A DNA stretch of 6,571 bases, taken from assembly GCA_903885865.1 (NCBI GenBank), contig CAISKH010000244.1, positions 1 through 6,571 of the forward strand, written 5' to 3'. Shown here piece after piece: positions 1 through 6,571 of the stretch (its first letter is position 1; each line of letters begins with the position of its first letter). A program made the translations under genes and the position numbers. Below the pieces are notes generated by a model. The model was not told the DNA's origin. It searched no databases and saw nothing but the letters and a program-made list of their open reading frames with translations. This DNA is from an uncultured Mucilaginibacter sp. (lineage in GTDB: Bacteria > Bacteroidota > Bacteroidia > Sphingobacteriales > Sphingobacteriaceae).

Positions 1-34
1 TTAGTTTAAAAATGTCATCGTATAGTCATACATT

Positions 35-42
35 TACATTTG
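35..42 (+). promoter_or_regulatory. Candidate Bacteroidota -7 promoter element (TACATTTG)
   Basis: TACATTTG matches the TAnnTTTG -7 consensus used by the primary sigma factor of Bacteroidota. It lies 25 nt upstream of the ATG at 68, so transcription would start near position 49 and leave a leader of roughly 20 nt. No clear TTG -33 element is visible at the expected distance upstream, so the assignment rests on the -7 match and its position. The rest of positions 1-67 is AT-rich and shows no gene. Confidence 0.5.
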
Positions 43-67
43 TAACAATTATAATACACTATTGATC

Positions 68-922
68 ATGCCGCTAATACCCCTACGCCTTTATTTTAAA
101 AGGACGCTCTTTATTTTACTGATTTTTATTTCTCCCCTGATTGTTAAATCGCAGGTTATAACCCTCGCTAATGGCTTCGCACATAATGATTACCTGCATA
201 AGCACCCTTTACTGGATGCCGAAAGTAATGGCTACACCCATATAGAAGCTGATGTTTTTTTACATGGTAATAAATTGGTTGTGGCACACATAAATCCTTA
301 TTTTAAGGGGAAAAGAACGCTGGAGAACCTTTACTTAGAGCCGCTGTTTGAACAGGCAGGTAAAAACAACGGCCATGTATATGCCGGTTCTGATCAGACA
401 GTAACTTTAATGATCGATATTAAATCGGACGCTGAAAAAACCTATGCTGAACTGGAGCCGGTGCTTGAAAAATACAGAGCCATGCTGTCAAGCTATAATA
501 ATGGTAATGTTTCCACAGGGGCGGTTACCATTGTGCTATCGGGGCATAAGCCTTATAACGTTATAAAAAATGAGCAAAGCCGCCTTGCCTTTATTGATGA
601 GGACCTGCGTAAAAGCGCTAAGGATTCTGCCATCAATAACGTATTTACAATGGCCAGCTGTAAGTATTCAAAACTATTGAAATGGAAAGGCTTTGGCAAT
701 ATTTCGCAACACGAAGAACAGCGGCTGCGCAATTATGTGTCAATAGCGCATAAAAACGGTGAGCAGGTGAGGTTGTGGGCGTCTCCTGATAACCAGACGG
801 TTTGGAAAGAAATGTTAAGTTGTGGTGTCGACCTGATCAATACAGATAAACTGGTGGCCCTGAAGAACTATTTAATTTCACGATCAGAGAATAATACCCG
901 GCTAATTAACAAACCTATATAA
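68..922 (+). CDS. Secreted PI-PLC / glycerophosphodiester phosphodiesterase superfamily protein
   Basis: This 284-aa protein has a hydrophobic N-terminal signal peptide (about residues 1-28, KR at 11-12 before the h-region, likely cleavage before Gln29), so it should act in the periplasm or at the cell surface. The mature part begins with GFAHNDY (His39), followed by IEADV (Glu60, Asp62), VVAH (His74) and LMIDIKSD (Asp117). This spacing of two histidines and acidic metal ligands is that of the TIM-barrel PI-PLC-like phosphodiesterases, and the AHNDY form is common in Bacteroidota proteins often annotated as phospholipase C/GDPD family or, loosely, alkaline phosphatase. The C-terminal GVDLINTDKL resembles the last barrel strand of GDPD enzymes. 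The family cleaves phosphodiesters such as lipid head groups; the substrate here is unknown. The ATG at 68 is preferred over an in-frame TTG at 62. A TAnnTTTG element lies just upstream. The gene appears monocistronic, and its TAA abuts the stop codon of the opposing gene. Confidence 0.85.
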   Translation: MPLIPLRLYFKRTLFILLIFISPLIVKSQVITLANGFAHNDYLHKHPLLDAESNGYTHIEADVFLHGNKLVVAHINPYFKGKRTLENLYLEPLFEQAGKNNGHVYAGSDQTVTLMIDIKSDAEKTYAELEPVLEKYRAMLSSYNNGNVSTGAVTIVLSGHKPYNVIKNEQSRLAFIDEDLRKSAKDSAINNVFTMASCKYSKLLKWKGFGNISQHEEQRLRNYVSIAHKNGEQVRLWASPDNQTVWKEMLSCGVDLINTDKLVALKNYLISRSENNTRLINKPI

Positions 923-1714
923 TTACGGAATAATAATGCTTCTGCGCTGTGAAGTGTGCGCGCTAAAATATCCTAATACATTGGGAGTAAAATTATTTGG
1001 CGGATTAGATGGTGTTGCCGAATTATTAAACCCGTTTTCCTGCTGTTTACTAAGCGTATTCCAATAGGTGTAAATTGTCGGGTCGATGCATTGCATCTCC
1101 ACAATAACATTATCGCCGGTTTTGAGTGTTATATCATCCTCGTACAACAGGGCTTGAACCGCGCGGCCATCGCTAAACTGATCATTCCTCGTAAATATTT
1201 TATTTACTTCTACGCCGTTTACAGTCATAACCAAACGGTATTGATTATTTTCATTGGGCGGGTCCTGGTAATAAACCGCAATAGTTTTTGTGGTCTTGCC
1301 GGCAATGCCCTGCTCTGTTACAGAGAGCGAATCAAGGTTAACATAATAGGGCATAGTTGAAACCGCAGTATAGGTTTGCCCGTTAGCCTGAACCTGCAGT
1401 GTGTAGCTACTCTCATATGCTCCGGCAAAGTTGGAGCTATAAGTGCCCGGAGTACGTTCAGTAAAATTATGGGCCGTTCCATTATAATCAATAACTTTAA
1501 CAATAGCACCCGAAACCGGCGGAAAAGTGTTAGTATTATCAAAAGCAACCGATTGGGATATGGTTACTATTGCGCCTCCTCTCGCATCCGTTAGGTTTCC
1601 TTCAATAACTAATTGCGGCGGGGTATTGCCCAGGTTTAGTTCAATTACCTTTTTGCAGGATATGATACTAACACCAATAAGTAATATAGCCGCTAATTTA
1701 TAACTGATTTTCAT
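923..1714 (-). CDS. DUF4249-type outer-membrane lipoprotein, partner of the TonB-dependent receptor
   Basis: This 263-aa protein has a lipoprotein signal peptide: Lys residues, a hydrophobic stretch and the lipobox IISC with Cys20, followed by two lysines. It is therefore expected to be lipid-anchored in the envelope, probably the outer membrane. The mature region starts with a PPQLVIEGNLTD segment (about residues 32-43) and a beta-sandwich-like stretch with VSGAIVKVID, GTYSSNFAG and YTLQVQANGQTYTAVSTMP (about residues 67-122), the pattern I associate with the Bacteroidota DUF4249 family. Its length fits that family. DUF4249 genes typically sit directly downstream of a TonB-dependent receptor carrying a carboxypeptidase-like domain, as here: the ATG lies 6 nt after the receptor's stop codon, indicating co-transcription and possibly translational coupling. 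By analogy with SusD-like lipoproteins it may help capture the receptor's ligand, but this is inference, since no ligand or catalytic residues are recognisable. The downstream end touches the convergent phosphodiesterase gene. Confidence 0.82.
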   Translation of the reverse strand: MKISYKLAAILLIGVSIISCKKVIELNLGNTPPQLVIEGNLTDARGGAIVTISQSVAFDNTNTFPPVSGAIVKVIDYNGTAHNFTERTPGTYSSNFAGAYESSYTLQVQANGQTYTAVSTMPYYVNLDSLSVTEQGIAGKTTKTIAVYYQDPPNENNQYRLVMTVNGVEVNKIFTRNDQFSDGRAVQALLYEDDITLKTGDNVIVEMQCIDPTIYTYWNTLSKQQENGFNNSATPSNPPNNFTPNVLGYFSAHTSQRRSIIIP

Positions 1715-1720
1715 AATCTG

Positions 1721-4051
1721 TTAAAAGGTAAAGTTATAAGTAACCGACGGAACAATACCAAATAAACTTGTTTCAACAGCTTGTGTACGTGTTGGGTCAT
1801 TCGGGTTATTCTCAAAACTAACCGTGTAAGGATTTTTACGATTGTACGCGTTAAATATACCAAATGTCCAGCTTGAGTGAAATCTTTTATGCGGTTTCCC
1901 TTCCAACGTTGCACCCAGGTCTAAACGGCTATAAGGTGGCAAACGGTCGGCATTACGGTTGGGGTAATAAAATGTGGTCAATCCGCCAACAATATATTTT
2001 CCATGCGGGTAGGTAACCGCGTTGCCAGTACCATAAACAAACGTGCCTGACAGCGTCCATCGTTTCCCCCATTTATAAATACCCACTGCCGATATATCAT
2101 GTATCCTGTCCTGTGTGGCAGCAAAATAGTTGCCGTTGTTAATGGCATCAAACTTGTTCTCGGTTTTTGATAAAGTATAGCCTATCCAGCCATTAAAATC
2201 TCCGTATTTTTTCTTTAAAAAAACCTCCAGTCCGTAAGCGCGGCCTTTGCCATAAACCAATTGCGATTCTACATCCTGGTTTGCCAGCAGCTGGGCGCCA
2301 TTTTTATAGTCGACCTGGTTTTGCAGCCATTTATAGTAGATCTCGGTCGAAAACTCATACATATTATCTTTCGAATTTCTAAAATATCCCAATGCTGCCT
2401 GGTCTGCAATGCCAGGTTTAATATTATTACTGCTCATTATATAAAGGTCAGTGGGTGAACTTGCGGTTGAATTGGAAAGCAAATGGATGTTTTGCGTATT
2501 GCGGTTATATGATGCCTTTACAGAGCTTTGTTCATTGAGTATATAACTCATAGAAATACGCGGTTCAGGGTTAAGGTAGTTTTTCACGAATTGCCCTGAT
2601 GTATAATTAGCAGATGATATTGCTGCATCATTGGCATCATAGGTTGTAATTGTGCCTGGGCCGAGCAATGAAAATGCGGTTAGCCTTAAACCATATAAAA
2701 AGTTTAACTTATTGGTCGCGTGCCAATCGTCAGAAATATAAGCGGAGTTTTCAAGCCCGTATCGGCTTTGTATGCTTTTTGTATTGATATTTGCATCACC
2801 AAAAATATCCACATTGCCGGGCGAAATAGTATGATGCGTAAAATTGATGCCGAAGCTAAGGGTGTTTTTATTGTTAATGAAATATTCAAAATCTTCCTTC
2901 AAATTAAAGTCGCGGATCTTTGAAGTTACCTTAAATGAATTATTGGGAGAAAAACTTTGCACCACAAAATTATAATCGCTGTAAATAAATGAGGTGTTTA
3001 AAAATAGCTTGCTGTTAAAAATATGATTAAGGCGAAGTGTTGCGGTTTGGTTCCCCCAATTGGTGCCAAAATTGTCTTTAAGGCCAAGTACATCCTTGCC
3101 AAAATAGCCAGAAAGATATAAGGTATTTTTATCATCGAGGTGATAATTGGCCTTGGCATTAATATCATAAAAGTAAATGCTTGCCCCGCGCGTTGTCGAA
3201 TCGGGCGAAAGCTTTAAAAACAAGTCGGCATACGTACGGCGCACGCTAAACATGAATGAGCCTTTATTTTTTACAATTGGGCCCTCAACTTTTATGCGCG
3301 ACGCGATCAGCCCGATACCGCCTTGTACCGTATATTCTTTATCGTTGCCATCAAGCATTTTAATATCCACTACCGACGACAGGCGGCCGCCATATTGCGC
3401 GGGCATTCCGCCTTTGTACAGGCTTACATCTTTTATAGCGTCGGAATTAAAGGTGGAAAAAAACCCAAATAAGTGGGAAGCGTTATATACGATGGCTTCA
3501 TCCAGTAAAATGAGGTTTTGGTCCGATCCACCGCCACGCACGTAAAAGCCGGTATTGCCGTCCCCGGTTGATTTTACACCCGGCAATAACTGGATGGTTT
3601 TTAAAACATCTTTTTCACCAAATATTACGGGCACATTATTGATCTGGGCCATATCAAACCGTGTTACGCCCATTTGCGGGTTCTCCACATTCTCGTTTTT
3701 AGGCCTATTGCCGCTTATGGAAATCTCCTTAAGGCTGCTGCCGCCGGTAAGCAAGATGTTAACCTGTACGTTTTTATCTAATTTTATGGGCTGAGTGATT
3801 GTTTGATAACCGACATAGGTTACAACGAGCGTAAAATCGCCGACAGGAGCCGATAACGAAAAAAAACCATAAGCGTTGGTTGCCGCGCCTCCTTGTTGCA
3901 ACTCCTGTAATTTTACAGTGGCTCCAATCAGGGTTTCGCCGGTAGCTACATCCTTTACAGTGCCACTAATGGTATATTTTTTTTGGGCAATCGCCGCGGG
4001 GGCATACAACAGGCAGCATCCTAATAAAAAAGCGTAAAAAGTTTTATGCAT
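1721..4051 (-). CDS. TonB-dependent outer-membrane receptor with N-terminal carboxypeptidase-regulatory-like domain
   Basis: This 776-aa protein is an outer-membrane active transporter, energised by TonB-ExbB-ExbD, for an unknown ligand. Residues 1-22 form a signal peptide ending AAIA before Gln23. Residues about 27-105 form a CarboxypepD_reg-like beta-sandwich (ISGTVKDVATGETLIGATV, then NAYGFFSL and VTYVGYQT). The linker SSLKEISISGN leads into the plug domain (about 125-235), with VLKTIQLLPGV, YVRGGGSDQN (170-179), ILLDEAIVYN and GGMPAQYGGRLSSVVDIK. The remainder is a 22-strand-type barrel rich in alternating aromatic residues, ending in the terminal beta-strand VTYNFTF with a C-terminal Phe, as expected for BAM recognition. 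It is shorter than true SusC/RagA proteins (about 1000 aa), and the partner is a DUF4249 protein rather than SusD. It is therefore better placed with the smaller CPD-domain receptors than with a polysaccharide utilisation locus. The ATG at 4051 gives a complete signal peptide. A candidate promoter lies at 4125-4132. Specificity cannot be read from the sequence. Confidence 0.93.
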   Translation of the reverse strand: MHKTFYAFLLGCCLLYAPAAIAQKKYTISGTVKDVATGETLIGATVKLQELQQGGAATNAYGFFSLSAPVGDFTLVVTYVGYQTITQPIKLDKNVQVNILLTGGSSLKEISISGNRPKNENVENPQMGVTRFDMAQINNVPVIFGEKDVLKTIQLLPGVKSTGDGNTGFYVRGGGSDQNLILLDEAIVYNASHLFGFFSTFNSDAIKDVSLYKGGMPAQYGGRLSSVVDIKMLDGNDKEYTVQGGIGLIASRIKVEGPIVKNKGSFMFSVRRTYADLFLKLSPDSTTRGASIYFYDINAKANYHLDDKNTLYLSGYFGKDVLGLKDNFGTNWGNQTATLRLNHIFNSKLFLNTSFIYSDYNFVVQSFSPNNSFKVTSKIRDFNLKEDFEYFINNKNTLSFGINFTHHTISPGNVDIFGDANINTKSIQSRYGLENSAYISDDWHATNKLNFLYGLRLTAFSLLGPGTITTYDANDAAISSANYTSGQFVKNYLNPEPRISMSYILNEQSSVKASYNRNTQNIHLLSNSTASSPTDLYIMSSNNIKPGIADQAALGYFRNSKDNMYEFSTEIYYKWLQNQVDYKNGAQLLANQDVESQLVYGKGRAYGLEVFLKKKYGDFNGWIGYTLSKTENKFDAINNGNYFAATQDRIHDISAVGIYKWGKRWTLSGTFVYGTGNAVTYPHGKYIVGGLTTFYYPNRNADRLPPYSRLDLGATLEGKPHKRFHSSWTFGIFNAYNRKNPYTVSFENNPNDPTRTQAVETSLFGIVPSVTYNFTF

Positions 4052-4124
4052 AAAAAGCGCTGTTCCGTCTGTCGTAACCCATTAAAAGCCATTCCTGATA
4101 CGGCAGGTAATGTAATTGAGTTGC

Positions 4125-4132
4125 CAAAGATA
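4125..4132 (-). promoter_or_regulatory. Candidate -7 promoter element (TATCTTTG) for the receptor-lipoprotein operon
   Basis: On the minus strand TATCTTTG matches the Bacteroidota TAnnTTTG -7 consensus. Transcription would begin around 4118, leaving a leader of about 67 nt before the receptor ATG at 4051. No convincing TTG -33 element is seen about 20 nt upstream, where the sequence is AT-rich and repetitive. The position, within the only sizeable intergenic gap of the minus-strand block, supports an independent promoter for the receptor operon. Confidence 0.4.
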
Positions 4133-4143
4133 TTCTAATAAAT

Positions 4144-4196
4144 AGTATAAAGTATAACCGGTTGAAATTAACGTTAGAGATATGGTTATAGTATAA
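4144..4196. repeat. Cluster of short repeats and palindromes upstream of the receptor promoter
   Basis: Three copies of AGTATAA occur at 4144-4150, 4151-4157 (head to tail) and 4190-4196. The arms TATAACC (4153-4159) and GGTTATA (4184-4190) form an inverted repeat with a 24-nt spacer. Within or overlapping this are the palindromes AACCGGTT (4156-4163), TAACGTTA (4169-4176) and TTATA-G-TATAA (4186-4196). The cluster lies between the SGNH gene's stop codon and the candidate promoter of the receptor gene, where an activator or repressor site would be expected. The region is AT-rich, so some of this could be chance. It is not followed by a U-tract on either strand, so an intrinsic terminator is unlikely. 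Confidence 0.35.
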
Positions 4197-4215
4197 ACAG
4201 GATGCCGGTAGTGCC

Positions 4216-5367
4216 TTAGTCATTAAACAACTCGGGCACATCTATTTTTAACTGCTCAAACATTTTTTGTACGCCCATTTCGTTGGGGTGTATGCCATCC
4301 CTGTTATAAAGAGTGAGGTCTTGCTGGGTGTTATGGCCATCTATTGATGTTGCAACGTCAAAAGCTGCGCCCTTTATGCCCAGGTTTTTTCGTACGGTAT
4401 TGATGTATTCATTATCCTTTACAACCGAACCCGGCAGCTTCCAGGGAATGTTATTTAAAACAGGAGTGATACCCAGTTTTATTATGCTTTTACATAAAGC
4501 AGTTAAGTTTTCCACATTACTAAAACCGTTTGTGCCTACCAGGATGGAAACATATTTAGGCCGGAGTAGGGCAATTTCAGATAGTACCCTGTTTTGCACC
4601 CCGGCCACGATACCCGCCGAGCGACCCGATACAGCCGACCAGCCAGGCTGGTTAAACGACTCGGGATAGGAAGCAAACCCCTCTGTTATGCTATCGCCAA
4701 TAAACAGCACCTTTATGCCTGGTTTATATTGGGTGCTAACTTTAAATGATCTCACCGTAGGCGCCGTGCCATTTTCGGTGGCGATGGCGAATGCATCACG
4801 TAGTAAGCCGGCGTTTAAGCCTGCCGATACGGTGGTATCGGTTACCCCGGTTAAATTGTCAATAATAATGAATTTATTACTACGATGATCATTCGTCATT
4901 TCAAAGGTATAATCGCGGCCGGCAATAAACGTGTATTGGTGTTTGATCAGAACTTCCGGATAAACCGGGTTATCGGCGTTGTAAGGCTTATAAATTTTCA
5001 GCAGACTGTCCTTTACGTCAACCTGAATTAATGTCCCCCATTGATGGCTGCGGTCTATTTCCAATGTAAAAAGGTCAAACTGCGTATCTTTTCCTAAACT
5101 AACCTTAACTGATAACTTGCGTGTATTGATGCTATATTGCCGGTTTAGCAATAAATAGTTTGTTAACCCCTTAGTGGTTGAGGTGATGCCGCCTTTGGTT
5201 AATACCCATGCTCCGGGGTTAACAAAATCAGTACTTATACCTTGGCTAAAATCGGTAGTATATAAAATAGTGCCGTCTCCGAATTCTTTATCGACCTTTT
5301 TATTGGACTGCCCGTAAGCCAATGTTGCGTATCCAATTATAAATAAAAAAAATAGCGTCTTGCTCAT
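4216..5367 (-). CDS. Secreted SGNH/GDSL-family hydrolase with beta-rich N-terminal region
   Basis: From the ATG at 5367 the product is 383 aa. Residues 1-19 form a signal peptide (MSK, hydrophobic core, AYG before Gln20), so the enzyme is exported. Residues about 25-215 are rich in predicted beta-strand and resemble a jelly-roll or concanavalin-like accessory domain, but I cannot name the family. The C-terminal part is an SGNH hydrolase: block I FIGDSITEG with nucleophile Ser226, block II SGRSAG (Gly248), block III VGTNG (Asn280, with Gly in place of the usual Asp after Asn), and block V RDGIHPN with Asp357 and His360. The family hydrolyses esters, for example acetyl groups on glycans or acyl chains; the substrate here is unknown. 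In-frame starts at 5391 (ATG) and 5397 (TTG) would add 8 or 10 residues before the signal peptide; 5367 gives the most standard one. The gap to the upstream reductase-family gene is 12-42 nt, so co-transcription is likely. Confidence 0.85.
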   Translation of the reverse strand: MSKTLFFLFIIGYATLAYGQSNKKVDKEFGDGTILYTTDFSQGISTDFVNPGAWVLTKGGITSTTKGLTNYLLLNRQYSINTRKLSVKVSLGKDTQFDLFTLEIDRSHQWGTLIQVDVKDSLLKIYKPYNADNPVYPEVLIKHQYTFIAGRDYTFEMTNDHRSNKFIIIDNLTGVTDTTVSAGLNAGLLRDAFAIATENGTAPTVRSFKVSTQYKPGIKVLFIGDSITEGFASYPESFNQPGWSAVSGRSAGIVAGVQNRVLSEIALLRPKYVSILVGTNGFSNVENLTALCKSIIKLGITPVLNNIPWKLPGSVVKDNEYINTVRKNLGIKGAAFDVATSIDGHNTQQDLTLYNRDGIHPNEMGVQKMFEQLKIDVPELFND

Positions 5368-5409
5368 TCGGTTTACAATATTTAACAGCATGAGCAATAT
5401 ACCGGTTTT

Positions 5410-5985
5410 TTAAACAGGATTACTCGCTGTGGCGTAATTCAATACCACCACCCCCGATGAAAATTGCCGCAACCCCATCAATTTAAGCTTTAATTTAGTC
5501 GCAAATAAAGGTATTCCCCAGCCTATGCTAACCGGATAAATCCATAGCCGGTATTCATCTATCAACCCCCATCGCGTAAGGGATGCCACCAGCCTGCCGC
5601 TTCCGTATATAAGGATGTCTTTTCCCGGCTGTTGTTTTAGTTTAAATATTTCCCCGCGCGCGTTACCTTTTATCAGCCGCGAATTATTCCAGTTTAAAGT
5701 TGTCAGCGAATTTGAACAAACAATTTTAGGGCAACTGTTCATCATAGCGGCAAAGGCTATATCATCTCTTGGTAATGACAAACAGTTGCCAATAGCGGGC
5801 CAGTAATTGGCCATGGCACTATAAGTATTCTTACCCAATAAAAGGGCGCCGGTCTTACTAAGCTGGTCGCCCATTAATTCGGCCATATCGCTGGTCCAGT
5901 TTTGAAATTGCCAGTCGAGCCCCCCATCCGACCCCGCGATAAAACCATCCAGGGTAACATTCATTGATACAATAATACGCCTCAT
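5410..5985 (-). CDS. Dihydrofolate reductase family protein (RibD C-terminal-like domain)
   Basis: This 191-aa cytoplasmic protein consists of one DHFR/RibD_C-like fold. The N-terminal strand and loop read RRIIVSMNVTLDGFIAGSDG (residues 2-21), with LDW after it. LLLGKNTYSAMANYW (48-62) corresponds to the conserved G(R/K)xTYxxmxxyW segment. ILIYGSGRLVASL (124-136) is the glycine-rich dinucleotide-binding turn, and GLIDEYRLWIYPVSIGWGIPLF (140-161) is the family's strongest signature. Length is normal for stand-alone members, which are presumed NAD(P)H-dependent reductases with mostly unknown substrates. It is neither a classical FolA nor a full riboflavin RibD, since there is no deaminase domain. 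The ATG at 5985 begins exactly at the usual MRRI start. A paralogue lies 37 nt upstream and the SGNH hydrolase closely downstream, all in the same direction. No promoter consensus is seen in front of the gene. Confidence 0.88.
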   Translation of the reverse strand: MRRIIVSMNVTLDGFIAGSDGGLDWQFQNWTSDMAELMGDQLSKTGALLLGKNTYSAMANYWPAIGNCLSLPRDDIAFAAMMNSCPKIVCSNSLTTLNWNNSRLIKGNARGEIFKLKQQPGKDILIYGSGRLVASLTRWGLIDEYRLWIYPVSIGWGIPLFATKLKLKLMGLRQFSSGVVVLNYATASNPV

Positions 5986-6022
5986 TCAACACTGTATTAT
6001 GCCATATAGTTATAATCTATAT

Positions 6023-6571
6023 TTATGAATGTATATAATAGAAAATAACTATATCACTTTCAAAGACCTGCGATTTAACCAGCTTAAGGTTTAGGCGGTC
6101 TTCCAGTCCCCTGAAAATAGACATGCCATCACCTAATGCTGCCGGGTTTATAAAAAGATGATATTCATCAATCAATCCTGCCTTTATCAACGACGAAGTA
6201 AACCCGGCGCCGCCGTAAGTAATAATGTCGCCGCCATCCATTGCCTTTAACTTTTTTACTTCTTCAACCAGGTGGCCGGTTGCCAGGTCGGTATTGTCCC
6301 AGGCAGAGGCAGTAAGCGTTTTGGAGAAAACCACCTTGTGTGTATTCGCCATTTTTTGAGTGAAGATATCAGCCGTTTCAGGGTTTTCCATCAATGCTGA
6401 CCAGTGGGGTATAAAGCCTTCGGCTAGTTTTCGCCCTATTAATATGGTATCAACCGGTTCGGTTAAAGCTATTATATAGTTTTTAATATCATCGCCCCAG
6501 CCCATGGTCATCCAGTCCATTTCGCCGTTTGGGCCCGAAACGTTTCCGTCCACAGATAATTGCATCTGCAA
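6023..6571 (-). CDS. Dihydrofolate reductase family protein, 5' end cut by the window edge
   Basis: The reading frame runs off the right end of the window with 182 residues visible. The first visible codon is TTG, read as leucine in the strand LQMQLSVDG; relatives begin a few residues earlier, as in M-R-K-L-x-L-x-M-Q-x-S-x-D-G, so the true start is probably just outside. The visible part shows SVDGNVSGPNGEMDW (6-20), TILIGRKLAEGF (42-53), DIITYGGAGFTSSL (115-128) as the dinucleotide-binding turn, and GLIDEYHLFINPAALGDGMSIF (132-153). It is a single DHFR/RibD_C-like domain, presumably an NAD(P)H-dependent reductase of unknown substrate. The position after DG, usually Phe in this family, is Asn (residue 10). 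The downstream paralogue shares the fold signatures but little else, so this looks like an old duplication or separate acquisition rather than a recent copy. Confidence 0.88.
   Translation of the reverse strand: MQMQLSVDGNVSGPNGEMDWMTMGWGDDIKNYIIALTEPVDTILIGRKLAEGFIPHWSALMENPETADIFTQKMANTHKVVFSKTLTASAWDNTDLATGHLVEEVKKLKAMDGGDIITYGGAGFTSSLIKAGLIDEYHLFINPAALGDGMSIFRGLEDRLNLKLVKSQVFESDIVIFYYIHS

Noticed and set aside
3177..3545. A 122-codon + strand open frame within the receptor gene.
   Set aside because: It lies antisense to the plug and early barrel of a clearly real receptor; its composition is that of a complement shadow.
1721..4051. Calling the receptor-lipoprotein pair SusC/SusD of a polysaccharide utilisation locus.
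   Set aside because: The receptor is about 200 residues shorter than SusC proteins, the partner is DUF4249-like rather than SusD-like, and no glycoside hydrolase is nearby.
4044..4241. A 65-codon minus-strand open frame spanning the receptor leader.
   Set aside because: It overlaps the end of the SGNH gene and the receptor start in other frames, shows no domain or signal-peptide pattern, and covers the repeat-rich promoter region; best explained as chance.
4313..4669. A 118-codon + strand open frame antisense to the SGNH hydrolase.
   Set aside because: The opposite strand encodes the conserved catalytic blocks of the hydrolase; no independent features support a gene.
4156..5406. ACCGGT in both intergenic gaps (4157-4162 and 5401-5406) as a shared regulator site.
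   Set aside because: A six-base palindrome occurring twice is too short to support a regulon; only the extended AACCGGTT within the receptor leader was kept as part of a cluster.
5410..6571. Calling the reductase-family genes folA or ribD.
   Set aside because: They carry the stand-alone RibD_C-like signatures (GLIDEY) but not FolA active-site motifs or a RibD deaminase domain, so a specific symbol would be unsupported.

Overview
The window reads as chromosomal DNA of a Bacteroidota, most likely a Sphingobacteriaceae member of the Mucilaginibacter/Pedobacter type. The evidence is a TonB-dependent receptor with an N-terminal carboxypeptidase-regulatory-like domain, followed at once by a DUF4249-type lipoprotein. 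In addition, the start codons lack Shine-Dalgarno sequences, and the TAnnTTTG promoter element typical of this phylum occurs upstream of two transcription units. The genus is an inference; no rRNA or other marker gene is present.

Layout: one gene on the + strand (68-922) encodes a secreted PI-PLC/glycerophosphodiesterase-superfamily protein. It converges on a block of five minus-strand genes, and the facing stop codons touch with no base between them. In minus-strand transcription order the block is: a dihydrofolate-reductase-family (RibD C-terminal-like) protein cut by the window edge (6571-6023); a second, diverged member of the same family (5985-5410); a secreted SGNH/GDSL hydrolase with a beta-rich N-terminal region (5367-4216); a 164-nt intergenic region with a candidate promoter and a cluster of small repeats and palindromes; a TonB-dependent receptor (4051-1721); and the DUF4249 lipoprotein (1714-923), only 6 nt downstream of the receptor.

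How they may work together: the receptor and the lipoprotein are almost certainly one transcription unit forming an outer-membrane uptake complex, with substrate unknown. The two reductase-family genes and the SGNH hydrolase are closely spaced (37 and 12-42 nt) and may be co-transcribed, although no metabolic link between reductase and esterase is evident. Four of the six products carry export signals, so much of the window serves the cell envelope or nutrient scavenging. A shared task, such as a secreted esterase or phosphodiesterase releasing a compound taken up by the receptor, is only a hypothesis from proximity.

I see no RNA genes, CRISPR array, insertion sequence, phage gene or recognisable defence system, and no gene-free stretch longer than about 165 bases. 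The content looks like ordinary Bacteroidota envelope and accessory metabolism. The less ordinary points are the zero-gap convergent gene ends, the tandem reductase-fold paralogues, the structured receptor leader and the uncharacterised N-terminal half of the SGNH protein.
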